Numbered from the stretch's first letter, positions 37,685 through 46,596 are shown. The stretch: DNA of 64,000 bases from Nitrobacteraceae bacterium AZCC 2146 (GCA_036924855.1 JBAGRP010000001.1:558001-622000); one strand, 5' to 3'. Program-made: numbers and translations. The notes: generated from the letters alone by a model not told the origin.

Positions 37685-39169
37685 ATGTCGTTCACTAACC
37701 GCAGGTCGATTTTGCGCGCTGTCGCAACGCTTCCTGTTTTTGCAGGCATGATATCCAGGACAGCCTCGGCTCAGGCGCCCTCGGCGGAGGCTCAAAAGCC
37801 TGCCGCCGGTTCGGTGGCCGTGCCGCCGCATGTGACAAGTATCCTCGCCCATTACATCGTCACCGCCAGATATGACGACCTGCCGGCGAACGTTCGCAGG
37901 GAAGGCGTGCGGACCCTGTTGAACTGGGTGGGCGTCGCGATCGGCGGTTCGCATCATCAGACCGTCGACATTGCGGCCTCGGCGCTCGCACCTTTCTCGG
38001 GTCCGGCCAAAGCATCGCTGTTCGGCCGCGGCGAGCGTTTCGATGTGATGAATGCCGCTTTCATCAACGGCGTATCGAGCCACATCTTCGATTACGACGA
38101 TACCCATCTGAAAACCATCATCCATCCGGCCGGCCCGGTCGCGTCGGCGATCCTGGCGCTGTCGGAAATGCAGCCGGTGTCGGGCAAGGATTTTCTCAAC
38201 GCCCTGGTGCTGGGTATCGAAACCGAGTGCCGGATCGGCAACGCGGTCTATCCCAACCACTATGACGTCGGCTGGCATATCACCGGCACCGCCGGCGTGT
38301 TCGGCGCGGCTGCGGCCGCAGGCAAGCTGCTCGGCCTCAACGAGCAGCAGATGATCTGGGCGCTCGGGCTGGCGGCGTCGCAGCCGGTCGGCTTGCGGGA
38401 ATCGTTCGGCTCGATGAACAAGAGCTTCAATCCGGGGCGGGCGGCCAGCAACGGCATTTTCGCCGCCATACTCGCCTCGAAGAACTACACCAGCTCCGAC
38501 GGAATGATCGAGGCCAAGCGCGGCTGGGCCAATACCATCAGCACCAAGCAGGACTACAAGGAAATCACCGAGGGCCTCGGACAGCGCTACGAGGCCGCGC
38601 TCAATACCTACAAGCCGTTTGCCTGCGGCATCGTCCTGCATCCCGCCATCGACGCGGCCATTCAGCTCAAGAACGAGTACCAGATCTCGGCTGACAAGGT
38701 GAAACGGATCGAGCTGAAGGTGCATCCGCTGGTGCTCGAATTGACCGGCAAGAAGACTCCGCAGGAAGGACTCGAGGGCAAGTTCAGTGTCTATCATGCG
38801 GTCGCCGTGGCGCTGATCGAGGGCGCTGGCGGCGAGAAGCAGTTCAGCGACCGCGCCGTGCGCGATCCGGCCGTGATCGATCTGCGTGTCAAGGTGATCC
38901 CGGTGATCGATCCGGCGATCAAGCCGGAGCAGGTCGAGATGTCGGTCGAACTGAACGACGGCCGCGTGCTTCGAAAGCGGATCGAACACGCGATCGGAAG
39001 CCTGGAGAAGCCGATGAGCGACGCCGACCTCGAGCGCAAGTTCGTTGATCTTGCCGAAGGAGTTCTGCCGCGGCAGCAGACGGCGAAGGTCATGGATCTG
39101 TGCTGGAAAGTCGAAGGTATTGCCGACGCCGGTGAGATCGCCAGGATGGGAGCCAGGTCGAGCGCCTGA
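37685..39169 (+). CDS. Tat-exported MmgE/PrpD family protein, first copy
   Basis: A 494-residue protein. The leader MSFTNRRSILRAVATLPVFA, ending near TASAQA (about 30), has a twin-arginine motif. From about 48 it has the MmgE/PrpD fold: TLLNWVGVAIGGS, then INGVSSHIFDYDDTH, and HITGTAGVFGAAAAAGKLLG. Relatives act on 2-methylcitrate, itaconate/aconitate or cis-trans isomerisation of dicarboxylates and are cytoplasmic; a Tat leader is unusual. It lies 149 bases after the amidohydrolase gene. Confidence 0.87.
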   Translation: MSFTNRRSILRAVATLPVFAGMISRTASAQAPSAEAQKPAAGSVAVPPHVTSILAHYIVTARYDDLPANVRREGVRTLLNWVGVAIGGSHHQTVDIAASALAPFSGPAKASLFGRGERFDVMNAAFINGVSSHIFDYDDTHLKTIIHPAGPVASAILALSEMQPVSGKDFLNALVLGIETECRIGNAVYPNHYDVGWHITGTAGVFGAAAAAGKLLGLNEQQMIWALGLAASQPVGLRESFGSMNKSFNPGRAASNGIFAAILASKNYTSSDGMIEAKRGWANTISTKQDYKEITEGLGQRYEAALNTYKPFACGIVLHPAIDAAIQLKNEYQISADKVKRIELKVHPLVLELTGKKTPQEGLEGKFSVYHAVAVALIEGAGGEKQFSDRAVRDPAVIDLRVKVIPVIDPAIKPEQVEMSVELNDGRVLRKRIEHAIGSLEKPMSDADLERKFVDLAEGVLPRQQTAKVMDLCWKVEGIADAGEIARMGARSSA

Positions 39170-39320
39170 TCGACACGCAAAGCTTGGCCTTCTCGAAAGG
39201 GGCGCACTGGTGGTCGAGGTCATCACGCGACCGTCAACAGTGTCAGCCTTGATTTCGCGCTGCGGTATAGTTACACCTTTTTACGCAAATGACCATTCGG
39301 TCGAAGTTATCGGAGAGCAT

Positions 39321-40772
39321 ATGTCCCAGGGACAAAAGCCGTCACGTCGTCGCGTGCTTCAATCCGCCGGTGCCATGGCGGCGCTGGCGGCTTCCCCGAT
39401 CCGTATAGCCGCGGCTGCAGACGCCGACATCACGGGACGGCTGGCGCGCTACATGGTCTCTGCGCGGGAGCGCGCGCTGCCGCAGAACGTGATGGTCGAA
39501 TGCAAGCACCGCATTCTCGACACCTTCGGTGCGATGGTGTCCGGCTCACGCATGCACCCGGGCGAGATGGCTTTGAAATATGTTCGGGGCCTCGGCGGCG
39601 TCGAAGAGGCCTCGGTGATCGGGTCCAGCTTCCGCACGACGACGGTCAACGCCGCGCTCGCCAACGCGATGTGCGCGCATGCCGACGAAACGGACGATTT
39701 CGAGCCGGTCACCAAGGCGCATCCCGGTAGCGCGGTGGTTCCTGCCGCACTGGCCATTGCCGAAAAGGAAGGCCGTTCCGGCGAGGAATTCATGCGGGCG
39801 GTGGCGCTCGGATATGATCTCACCTGCCGCTTGCTGATGGCGCTGGGCCCCGATCTGGTGCGTGGCACCCATCGGAGCGCCGAGGGCACGAGCTCTACCT
39901 TCGGAGCGCTTGGGGCGGCTGCGTCTCTGGCGCGGCTGGATGAGAAGGGCATGCGTTTCGCCATCTCATATTCGGCGCAGCAGGTATCCGGCCTGTGGAG
40001 CTGGGTGAAGGATGAAGACCACGTCGAGAAGGCGTTCGACTTCGCCGGAATGGGTGCGCGCAACGGCGTTACAGCCGTCACCATGGTGCAGGCAGGGCTG
40101 ACCGGCGTCTTCGATGTCCTCGACGGCACACACAACCTCTTCATCGCGCTGTCGACCAATCCGAAGCCGGAAGCGATGCTCGAGGGACTCGGTAGTCGGT
40201 TCTACGTCACCGAGACCGCGATCAAAACATTCTCGGTCGGGTATCCGATCCAGTCACCGTTGGACGCTATTCTGACCTTGCGCAAGCAATTCGGGCTCAC
40301 GCCAGACAACGTTCGAAGCATTCTCGTCAAACTCCCGACCGATGCGACGGGGATTGTCGGCACAAGCGCGATGCCGGATGTGAACTGCCCGCATCTCGTC
40401 GCGCTCGCACTCGTCAAGGGGGCGGTCTCCTTCGTCGACAGTCACGACCAGGCTCTTATGCGTGACCCCAAGATCCTTGAGCAGCGGGCGAAGGTAACGG
40501 TGACAGGCGACGCTGCCTTGATGGACCCGGCCGCGCCGCGCGGAGCCATCGTCGAAGTGACTCTTATGGATGGACGGAAGGTCGATCATTTCACCAAGTT
40601 CCCGCCCGGCACCAAAGAGAACCCGCTGACCACCGAGGCCGTGAGCACCAAGACACGGGATCTGATGGCGCCGGTTCTTGGATCCGACAAGACTGAAAAG
40701 CTGATCGAACTGATCAACAATCTTGAGACCGTAAAGGATATTGGCCAGCTCCGGCCGCTCATGACGGCATAG
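39321..40772 (+). CDS. Tat-exported MmgE/PrpD family protein, second copy
   Basis: A 483-residue protein with leader KPSRRRVLQSAGAMAALAAS, a twin-arginine signal ending near IAAAADA (about 35). The MmgE/PrpD domain follows, with HRILDTFGAMVSGSRMHPGE, then ANAMCAHADETDDFEPVTKA, and SVGYPIQSPLDAILTL. It is a divergent paralogue of the preceding gene, so the two may form a heteromer or act successively. GGAGAG precedes the ATG by 6 bases, fixing the start; the spacer to the first copy is 151 bases. Confidence 0.87.
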   Translation: MSQGQKPSRRRVLQSAGAMAALAASPIRIAAAADADITGRLARYMVSARERALPQNVMVECKHRILDTFGAMVSGSRMHPGEMALKYVRGLGGVEEASVIGSSFRTTTVNAALANAMCAHADETDDFEPVTKAHPGSAVVPAALAIAEKEGRSGEEFMRAVALGYDLTCRLLMALGPDLVRGTHRSAEGTSSTFGALGAAASLARLDEKGMRFAISYSAQQVSGLWSWVKDEDHVEKAFDFAGMGARNGVTAVTMVQAGLTGVFDVLDGTHNLFIALSTNPKPEAMLEGLGSRFYVTETAIKTFSVGYPIQSPLDAILTLRKQFGLTPDNVRSILVKLPTDATGIVGTSAMPDVNCPHLVALALVKGAVSFVDSHDQALMRDPKILEQRAKVTVTGDAALMDPAAPRGAIVEVTLMDGRKVDHFTKFPPGTKENPLTTEAVSTKTRDLMAPVLGSDKTEKLIELINNLETVKDIGQLRPLMTA

Positions 40773-40863
40773 AAGTGGCGCGATTGAGATCGAGGAAGCC
40801 GCGCATCGCCGCGCACGTGCACCGCGTCGGGGGCACGATGTTGCTGTCCGCGCGGTCAGTCGC

Positions 40864-41469
40864 TCAGGCGATGCCGAGTGAGAAGGCCAGTGTGCCGATG
40901 GCGGCGTGCGACAGGATCAACGGCCAGATGTTGAGCATCCTGAGATAGGCGATGCCCCAGACGATGCCGACGAGGAACGTGTTCACCAGCAGAGCGGTGT
41001 CGCCATAGGCGATATGGATCAGCGAAAACACCGCCGACGAATAGAGCACGTAGACCCAGGCGCTGGTTTGCAGCCGGTCGGTCATCAGTTTGGGAATCGA
41101 CCGGCACACCACCTCCTGACATGGACTGGAGACCAGCACGTAGAACGGCGCAAAGCCGAGCCAGGCCGGCGGCTGATGGTCGAAGGTGAAGAGATGGGTC
41201 TGCAGCACCATGATCGCGGCGAGCCCCGCGGTGAGCGCGGCGCAACTGACCCAGTGCTGTCGGAACGATGGCCGGCCGAGCCCCAGCTCGGCGAAGGTGA
41301 AGCCGGCCAGCAGGCACAGCGCGATGCACAGGCCGGACACCACGAGCAAGGCAGGCATCCGGTACTCGAACGGCAGCAGGCCCCAATGAATGGCGAGCCC
41401 GGGCAGCATCAGCAGCGCCGCAAATCCCGGCAGCGGCGCGATCGTTCGCCATTGTCGCAAAATCGTCAT
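40864..41469 (-). CDS. CPBP-type intramembrane protease homologue with altered first motif
   Basis: A 201-residue integral-membrane protein with about six hydrophobic segments. The CPBP/Abi motifs are recognisable as SPCQEVVCR (115-123), FSLIH (148-152) and LSHAAIG (His188). Motif 1 is normally EExxxR; here the first Glu is Gln118, while Glu119 and Arg123 are kept. It may be a catalytically impaired or divergent member. It stands alone, convergent with the second MmgE/PrpD gene. Confidence 0.72.
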   Translation of the reverse strand: MTILRQWRTIAPLPGFAALLMLPGLAIHWGLLPFEYRMPALLVVSGLCIALCLLAGFTFAELGLGRPSFRQHWVSCAALTAGLAAIMVLQTHLFTFDHQPPAWLGFAPFYVLVSSPCQEVVCRSIPKLMTDRLQTSAWVYVLYSSAVFSLIHIAYGDTALLVNTFLVGIVWGIAYLRMLNIWPLILSHAAIGTLAFSLGIA

Positions 41470-41587
41470 CGGACTTTATTGCGGACGTCATGTGTTGGTT
41501 TCAGGGCAGGGCGCCATTCGGGGAGGCGTGGCCCCAGTTCATGAAAAGTGGGCGCTGCAACTGATCACGAACTTCGGAAAGTGGGCG

Positions 41588-42520
41588 CTAGCGCCGCAGG
41601 AACGCCCCGAACGCGCGCGGCCCATTGCCGACCTTGATTTCGTCCACAACGATCAGCTTGACGGTGTCGATGATGCTGAGCGTGTTGCTCTCCCAATTGG
41701 CCACGATGATGCGCTGCGCGTCGGCGGTCGCGGCGATCCCTTCCGGATAGTCGCCCACGGTGATGCGCTTGATGGATGCAAGCGAACCAAGATCGAACAC
41801 GCTGACGGTGCCGTCATATTGGTCGGTGACGAAGCCCCGACCCTGGGCCAGCGCAACTGCATAGGGACGCAGGCCAACACGGACGCGACCGATCTCGCGC
41901 TGCTCTACGATATCGATCACCGACACGTCGTTCGACCCTACATTGGCCGTGTAGGCTCGCCGCCCGTCCGCATCGACGGTGACGCCGAACGGGCGAGTCC
42001 CGACCTTGATGGTGGCCCGCCGCTCCCGCGTGGCGGTATCGATGACCGATACGCTGTCGTCATCGCGATCGGCCGAGAGCAGGAGACGCCCATCCGGTGT
42101 CACCGCAAGGCCCGACGGCGACGATCCGACGGCGATGCTGGCGGTGACGCGCGGCACCTGAGGGTCGATCACGCGGATGGCTGCGGCATACCAGTCGGCG
42201 ACATAGACGACCCCGCCATCCGGAGCAGCGGCGACCCCAAGCGGGCCCCCACCGACCTCGATCCGACCGGTCACTTGCCGAGCGGCAGCGTCCACGATCG
42301 TCAATGTCTTGCTGTCTGGACTCGTCACATAAGCGAAGCGTCCGTCGGCACTGACGGCGACGCCGGCGGGCTTGCCGCCGATGGCAATGGTGGCAAGCGG
42401 CCGGGACGTCGCGAGGTCCACGACCGTGAGGTCATCGCTGAGCTGGTTGGTGACGAATGCCTCCTCGGCCTGCGCGACGCCGATGCCGGCGAGCGCGGCC
42501 GCGAAAACAACCGCCCGCAC
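41588..42520 (-). CDS. Secreted YVTN-type beta-propeller protein
   Basis: A 310-residue protein with a signal peptide (about 1-18, ending GVAQA) and seven blades of about 40 residues with the recurring pattern PxGVAVSxDGRFAYVTS...LTIVD, e.g. AYVTSPDSKTLTIVD, VYVADWYAAAIRVID, AYTANVGSNDVSVID. Related proteins accompany PQQ-dependent alcohol dehydrogenases or cytochrome systems. The GTG at 42520 lies 2 bases after the stop of the MxaD-like gene, so the pair is coupled; the frame upstream overlaps that gene and is not used. Confidence 0.82.
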   Translation of the reverse strand: MRAVVFAAALAGIGVAQAEEAFVTNQLSDDLTVVDLATSRPLATIAIGGKPAGVAVSADGRFAYVTSPDSKTLTIVDAAARQVTGRIEVGGGPLGVAAAPDGGVVYVADWYAAAIRVIDPQVPRVTASIAVGSSPSGLAVTPDGRLLLSADRDDDSVSVIDTATRERRATIKVGTRPFGVTVDADGRRAYTANVGSNDVSVIDIVEQREIGRVRVGLRPYAVALAQGRGFVTDQYDGTVSVFDLGSLASIKRITVGDYPEGIAATADAQRIIVANWESNTLSIIDTVKLIVVDEIKVGNGPRAFGAFLRR

Positions 42521-42522
42521 AA

Positions 42523-43065
42523 TCAGCTTCCGCTCTCGATCTTCTTCTTGAGCGCCTCGAGGCCCGTGCGATAAAGCCCGCTCACCGCCTTCACGGCGGC
42601 TTCGTCGCTCAGCTCCGGCGGAGGATCGTTGTTGGGATAGCCGCGATAGAACGCGCCGCCCCATTCCACCAGGCTGCCTTTGCCGTCCGCGCCGGGCGAC
42701 ACCGTCAAGGTAGACGAGTAATTGGTCACCGGCAGCACCTTCACGTCCACGGCGTTGATCCGGTATGAATAGCTCACCTTCTCGGTGTCGTATTTGTAGA
42801 GTTCTTCATCGACCGTCGCGCCCGTCGCGAGCGTCAGCCGCCTCGTGGCGCCGATCTCGTTGCCCTTCTCGCCGTCGGTCTTGCTCACCGGTGGCAGCCA
42901 GCTCATGTCCTGAAAGTTGCCGATCACGGCCCACACCTTCGCGAGCGGCGCATTGATCTCGATCGATTCCCGCACCTTCTGACGCGTCGGCCCATGCGCC
43001 GAAGCCGTCCCGACAACAGCCAGCACGGCCAGCGCGGCCATCAGCCTTCCAATCGTTACCCTCAT
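42523..43065 (-). CDS. Secreted SRPBCC protein, MxaD-like
   Basis: A 180-residue periplasmic protein with a signal peptide (about 1-23, ending TASA). The START-like fold reads KVRESIEINAPLAKVWAVIG, then MSWLPPVSKTDGEKG and GAFYRGYPNNDPPPELSDEA. This is the pattern of MxaD, a helper of methanol or PQQ-dependent dehydrogenases. It forms a two-gene operon with the YVTN propeller; no PQQ dehydrogenase gene lies nearby. A perfect 16-bp palindrome 25 bases before its start is the likely operator. Confidence 0.82.
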   Translation of the reverse strand: MRVTIGRLMAALAVLAVVGTASAHGPTRQKVRESIEINAPLAKVWAVIGNFQDMSWLPPVSKTDGEKGNEIGATRRLTLATGATVDEELYKYDTEKVSYSYRINAVDVKVLPVTNYSSTLTVSPGADGKGSLVEWGGAFYRGYPNNDPPPELSDEAAVKAVSGLYRTGLEALKKKIESGS

Positions 43066-43089
43066 CTCGCTATCCTCACCGTTCTTTTA

Positions 43090-43105
43090 TTGTCCGCGCG
43101 GACAA
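43090..43105. promoter_or_regulatory. 16-bp perfect palindrome upstream of the MxaD/YVTN operon
   Basis: TTGTCCGCGCGGACAA is exactly self-complementary and lies 25 bases upstream of the MxaD-like start. The form (TTGTCCGC half-site, no spacer) is typical of TetR-family operators. No regulator gene is adjacent, so the binding protein would be encoded elsewhere. Confidence 0.6.
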
Positions 43106-43234
43106 CGCACGGCTGGCCCATCCTAGAACATTTTCGAGGCCCGCAATCCAGATTATAATCCTCTTTGCGGGGAATGTGCAGTTGTCGCTTGACGTCGCCG
43201 GTCAGGTTGAGAAGAAAGGCGCAGGGGTTTTTCC

Positions 43235-43537
43235 ATGAAGCAATGCCACGTCCTCGTCATTCTTGCTGCGGCATGCCTTGTCACCGGCGCGTCGCCGGCA
43301 TCGGCGCAAACGTTCCAGACCTGGCTCTGCGCCGACGGGTCGCAGTTCGGTGCGGGGTTTTTCCAATATGACTCGCGCGCCCATCTGCAGATTGACGGCA
43401 AGGCCGTCACCCTGACCCGGCGCCTCGCCGTATCGGGCAAGCGTTATGCGGGCGGCGGCGTCACGCTGACGATCACGAAGTCAGGCGCGACGCTCAAGCA
43501 CCGCAAGCGGCCGGCGACGGCCTGCAGCTTGATTTAG
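43235..43537 (+). CDS. MliC-like secreted lysozyme-inhibitor family protein
   Basis: A 100-residue protein with a signal peptide (about 1-24, ending SASA) and a small beta-barrel domain: FQTWLCADGSQFGAGFFQYD, then AVTLTRRLAVSGKRYAGGGV, and TACSLI at the end, giving a Cys pair (about 32 and 97). This matches MliC/PliC, which block C-type lysozyme, but there is no lipobox, so the protein is probably soluble in the periplasm. A TATAAT sequence at 43154-43159 could be its -10 element. Confidence 0.72.
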   Translation: MKQCHVLVILAAACLVTGASPASAQTFQTWLCADGSQFGAGFFQYDSRAHLQIDGKAVTLTRRLAVSGKRYAGGGVTLTITKSGATLKHRKRPATACSLI

Positions 43538-43549
43538 CGTTCGCCGCCT

Positions 43550-44794
43550 TCAGTCTGCCTCATAAAGCAGCCGCGCCCGGATCGTGCCCTTGACGGCGCG
43601 GATCTCCTCGAGAACGGCTTCGGCATCCCCGCCGGCGCCGTCGGTCTCAAGCACCACATAGCCGATGCCGCCGCCGGTCTGCAGGTACTGCGCGGCGATA
43701 TTGATGCCGTGGGCGGACATGATGTCGTTGAGCTTGCCCATGACGCCGGGGACGTCGCCGTGGATATGGATGAAGCGGGTGCCGCTGGGGCGGGGCGGCA
43801 GCTGGACCTGGGGAAAGTTGACCGCGCCGTTGGTCGAGCCGACGTCGGAATATTCGACCAGCCTGCGGGTCACTTCAGTGCCGATGCGGTCCTGCGCCTC
43901 CTCGGTGGAGCCGCCGACATGCGGGGTCAGGATGACGTTGGGCAGGCCCTGCAGCGGCGTCGCCAGGCGGTCGGCATTGGAGGCCGGCTCGACCGGGAAG
44001 ACGTCGATCGCCGCACCCGCGAGCTTTCCGGCCCTGAGCGCTGCTGCCAGCGCATCCAGGTCCACCACGGTGCCGCGGCTGTTGTTGATCAGATAGGCGT
44101 CGGGCTTCATCTGGCCGATCTCGCGGGCGCCGATCATGTTGGCGGTCTGCGGGGTCTCCGGCACGTGCAGCGACACCACGTCGCTGATGGCGAGCAGTTC
44201 GTCGAGGCTCGCCGTCGGCTCGGTGTTGCCATGGCGGAGCCGGTCCGTCTGGTCGAAGAACACCACCCGCATCCCCATGGATTCGGCGAGGTTGGAGAGC
44301 TGGGAGCCGATATTGCCGTAGCCGACGATGCCGAGCGTCTTGCCGCGCACTTCGCGGCTGCCGTCGGCCGACTTGTCCCAGCCGCCGGCGTGGGCCGTGA
44401 CCGAACGCGGCACGATCCGGCGCAGCAGCATCACGATCTCGCCGATCGTGAGTTCGGCGACGCTGCGGGTGTTGGCGTAGGGCGCGTTGAACACCGGAAT
44501 GCCGCGCCGCCGCGCGGCGTCGAGGTCGATCTGGTTGGTGCCGACCGAGAAGCAGCCGACGGCAAGCAGGCGATCGGCAGCGTCCAGGATCTCCTCGGTG
44601 ACGTCGCTGCGCGAGCGGATTCCGAGCAGATGGACGCCCTTGACCGCCTCCTTCAGCGCCTCAGGCGAGAGCGCCTTGGGGAACCGCTCCACAGAGACGT
44701 AGCCGTTGTCGGCGAACATGCCGACGGCGCTTTCGTTGATGCCCTCCAGGAGCAGAATGCGGATCTTGTCTTTGGGCAGAGAGAGGCGAGTCAT
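43550..44794 (-). CDS. serA: D-3-phosphoglycerate dehydrogenase
   Basis: A 414-residue cytoplasmic enzyme for the first step of serine synthesis. Residues 10-320 form the D-2-hydroxyacid dehydrogenase core: NAPYANTRSVAELTIGE, the NAD loop GIVGYGNIGSQLS, then NNSRGTVVDLDAL and the catalytic His in LTPHVGGST. A C-terminal ACT domain (about 340-414) begins IHIHGDVPGVMGKLN and binds serine for feedback control. The architecture is that of E. coli SerA, not the longer type with an intervening domain. It converges on the MliC-like gene with 12 bases between. Confidence 0.93.
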   Translation of the reverse strand: MTRLSLPKDKIRILLLEGINESAVGMFADNGYVSVERFPKALSPEALKEAVKGVHLLGIRSRSDVTEEILDAADRLLAVGCFSVGTNQIDLDAARRRGIPVFNAPYANTRSVAELTIGEIVMLLRRIVPRSVTAHAGGWDKSADGSREVRGKTLGIVGYGNIGSQLSNLAESMGMRVVFFDQTDRLRHGNTEPTASLDELLAISDVVSLHVPETPQTANMIGAREIGQMKPDAYLINNSRGTVVDLDALAAALRAGKLAGAAIDVFPVEPASNADRLATPLQGLPNVILTPHVGGSTEEAQDRIGTEVTRRLVEYSDVGSTNGAVNFPQVQLPPRPSGTRFIHIHGDVPGVMGKLNDIMSAHGINIAAQYLQTGGGIGYVVLETDGAGGDAEAVLEEIRAVKGTIRARLLYEAD

Positions 44795-44925
44795 GGCAGC
44801 AATCCTGGCAGGCTAGGGGGCCGTGAACATACGACCCTTTTCGGCCATCCTGCTTTCACGGCGGCGTGAAATTGGCAAGGGCTCTGAGGTGGAAGCCTAC
44901 GGCGTGGCAAAGCGATTTCCGATCC

Positions 44926-44970
44926 AGGTTTCAGACAGCCAGGTTTCAAACAGCCAAATTTCAAACAGCC
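44926..44970. repeat. Three-copy 15-base tandem repeat
   Basis: AGGTTTCAGACAGCC, AGGTTTCAAACAGCC and AAATTTCAAACAGCC follow one another without gaps. They lie just upstream of serA on its 5' side. Confidence 0.8.
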
Positions 44971-45519
44971 AGCAGATCACGTTCTCGCGGCGCTAGGCGC
45001 CCGAGCTGTGCGAGTGGTCTCCCCTCGACCCATGAGGGGAGCGGCGCGCCGAAAGGCGCGGGGCAGCATTCGTCGCGTGGCGCCGCTGCCGTGCGAGGGC
45101 AACCGCGCCGCGCGCATCGCCTTTCGGCGCGCCACCGCGGCTTTTCTGTTCGAGGGACCGTGCTTCCGGGTACTGGGCATCTATCCAGCCGGCTTTCGCC
45201 AGCCTTCACCCGCACCCGTCCAGCCGACACAGCGGCAGAGCCTCGGTAGTGGGCCCGGACGGTTACCCCCGACCTCCCGAGTCCGTGGGTGCGAGCCACG
45301 TCCGCAGGCGCCGCATCCCGCCCCACTTCAAGAACGCCTCTAGAAGCGCCCCCTCACGGACGGGATGGGGAGGATTATAATCAGGAGCGGGATGTCGTCA
45401 AGGCGGGAATAGGAAAAATATCTGGCTCTGGCGCGTGGTTTTTTTTACCCGCCCCTGAAGGGGAGGTAAGAAGAGAAGGTGCGTTGCGTAAGTTTTCTGC
45501 GCTATCCGATCAGGAAATC

Positions 45520-45594
45520 GCAGGATGGGTTGAGCGTTTCGCGAAACCCATCGACCGCCGAGGATGGGTTTAGCAACGGCTCAACCCATCCTGC
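45520..45594. repeat. 75-bp palindromic element (GCAGGATGGGTTGAGC type)
   Basis: The arms GCAGGATGGGTTGAGC (45520-45535) and GCTCAACCCATCCTGC (45579-45594) are exact inverted repeats of 16 bases. A nested pair, AAACCCATC (45544-45552) with GATGGGTTT (45563-45571), completes the cruciform. I recall this sequence as a frequent intergenic repeat in Bradyrhizobium-type genomes. Confidence 0.85.
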
Positions 45595-45627
45595 GGGCTA
45601 CGCCTCTCATGAAGAAATGGAGCCTTA

Positions 45628-46596
45628 CTACTCCATCTTGATTCCGGCGTCGGTGATCACCTTCCGCCAGCGCGTGATCTCCTCGGCGACAAACGCGCGG
45701 TATTCCTCCGGGGTGCTGCCCACGGCGACGATGCCCTGATCGTCGAGCTTCTTCTTCAACTCGGGATCGGCGAGGGCCTTCTTCGCTTCTGCAGAGATGC
45801 GGTCGACGATTTCCTTCGGCGTGCCCGCAGGCGCAATGATGCCGGCCCAGGTGCCGGACACGAAATCCGCAACACCTTGCTCCGCCATCGTCGGCACGTC
45901 GGCCGCCGCCGGAATGCGCTCTTTCGCGGTGACGGCAAAGGCCTTGGCATTGCCGGAGCGTACCTGCGACATCAAGGGACCGATCACGTCGAACATCACA
46001 TTGATCTGGCCGCCGACCGTGTCCTGCAGCGCGCCGGACGTGCCCTTGTAGGGAATGTGCTGCAGGTTGATGCCTTCGCGGCTCTTCAGCATTTCCATCG
46101 TCAGATGCGCCGCAGAACCGATGCCGCTGGACGCGAAGTTGAGCTGGCCGGGCTTCGCCTTGGCGAGCGCGATGAGCTCTTTCATGTTGCTCGCCGGCAA
46201 CGAGGGATGCGCGATCAACAGCAACGGCGCGACTGACATCAGCGAGACGTAGGTGAGATCCTTCATGGTGTCGTAGGGCAGCTTTGGATTGAGCGTCGCG
46301 TTCACCGCATGGGCCGCAATCACCGTTCCGATCGTGTAGCCGTCCGGCGCGGCCTTGGCGACGCTGTCGGTGCCGATCACGGCATTGGCGCCCGGCTTGT
46401 TCTCGATGACGATGGGCTGGCCCAGCGCTGTCGACATCTTTTCGGAGACGAGGCGGGCCATCAGGTCGGTGTAGCCGCCCGGCGTATAGGGCACCACCAT
46501 GCGGATCGGCCGGTTCGGCCAGCCCTGCGCCTGAGCGCCACTAGCGCAGGCGAACACGATGGCGAACGCGCCAAGCGCGCGGAATAGGGATTTCAT
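45628..46596 (-). CDS. Bug/TctC-type tripartite tricarboxylate transporter solute-binding protein
   Basis: A 322-residue periplasmic binding protein with a signal peptide (about 1-23, ending GAQA). WPNRPIRMVVPYTPGGYTDL is the Bug family start, ENKPGANAVIGTDSVAKAAPDG the first ligand loop region, and HIPYKGTSGALQDTVGGQIN the second. It binds a carboxylate whose identity is not apparent. No TctA/TctB membrane genes lie nearby, as is common for Bug proteins. Confidence 0.9.
   Translation of the reverse strand: MKSLFRALGAFAIVFACASGAQAQGWPNRPIRMVVPYTPGGYTDLMARLVSEKMSTALGQPIVIENKPGANAVIGTDSVAKAAPDGYTIGTVIAAHAVNATLNPKLPYDTMKDLTYVSLMSVAPLLLIAHPSLPASNMKELIALAKAKPGQLNFASSGIGSAAHLTMEMLKSREGINLQHIPYKGTSGALQDTVGGQINVMFDVIGPLMSQVRSGNAKAFAVTAKERIPAAADVPTMAEQGVADFVSGTWAGIIAPAGTPKEIVDRISAEAKKALADPELKKKLDDQGIVAVGSTPEEYRAFVAEEITRWRKVITDAGIKME

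Larger units (their letters stand above)
44795..45627. other. 833-base intergenic region with tandem and inverted repeats
   Basis: No convincing gene. It contains a three-copy 15-base tandem repeat (44926-44970), a GC-rich stretch of about 350 bases (45000-45350) open in several frames but with biased, Arg/Pro/Ala-rich translations, a T-run with a short hairpin (45438-45465), and a 75-bp palindromic element (45520-45594). I cannot say whether the GC-rich stretch is a decayed gene or a repeated element. Confidence 0.5.

Noticed and set aside
35788..40772. Reading the MmgE/PrpD cluster as a methylcitrate (prp) operon
   Set aside because: No prpB or prpC is present, and the proteins have Tat leaders, so propionate breakdown is unlikely.
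45008..45343. 111-codon frame in the serA/Bug gap
   Set aside because: Arg/Pro-rich translation in all frames; more likely repeat or decayed DNA than a gene.
43151..45382. GATTATAATC at 43151 and again at 45373
   Set aside because: A 10-base AT palindrome found twice is weak evidence of a shared site; the first copy may simply contain a -10 element.
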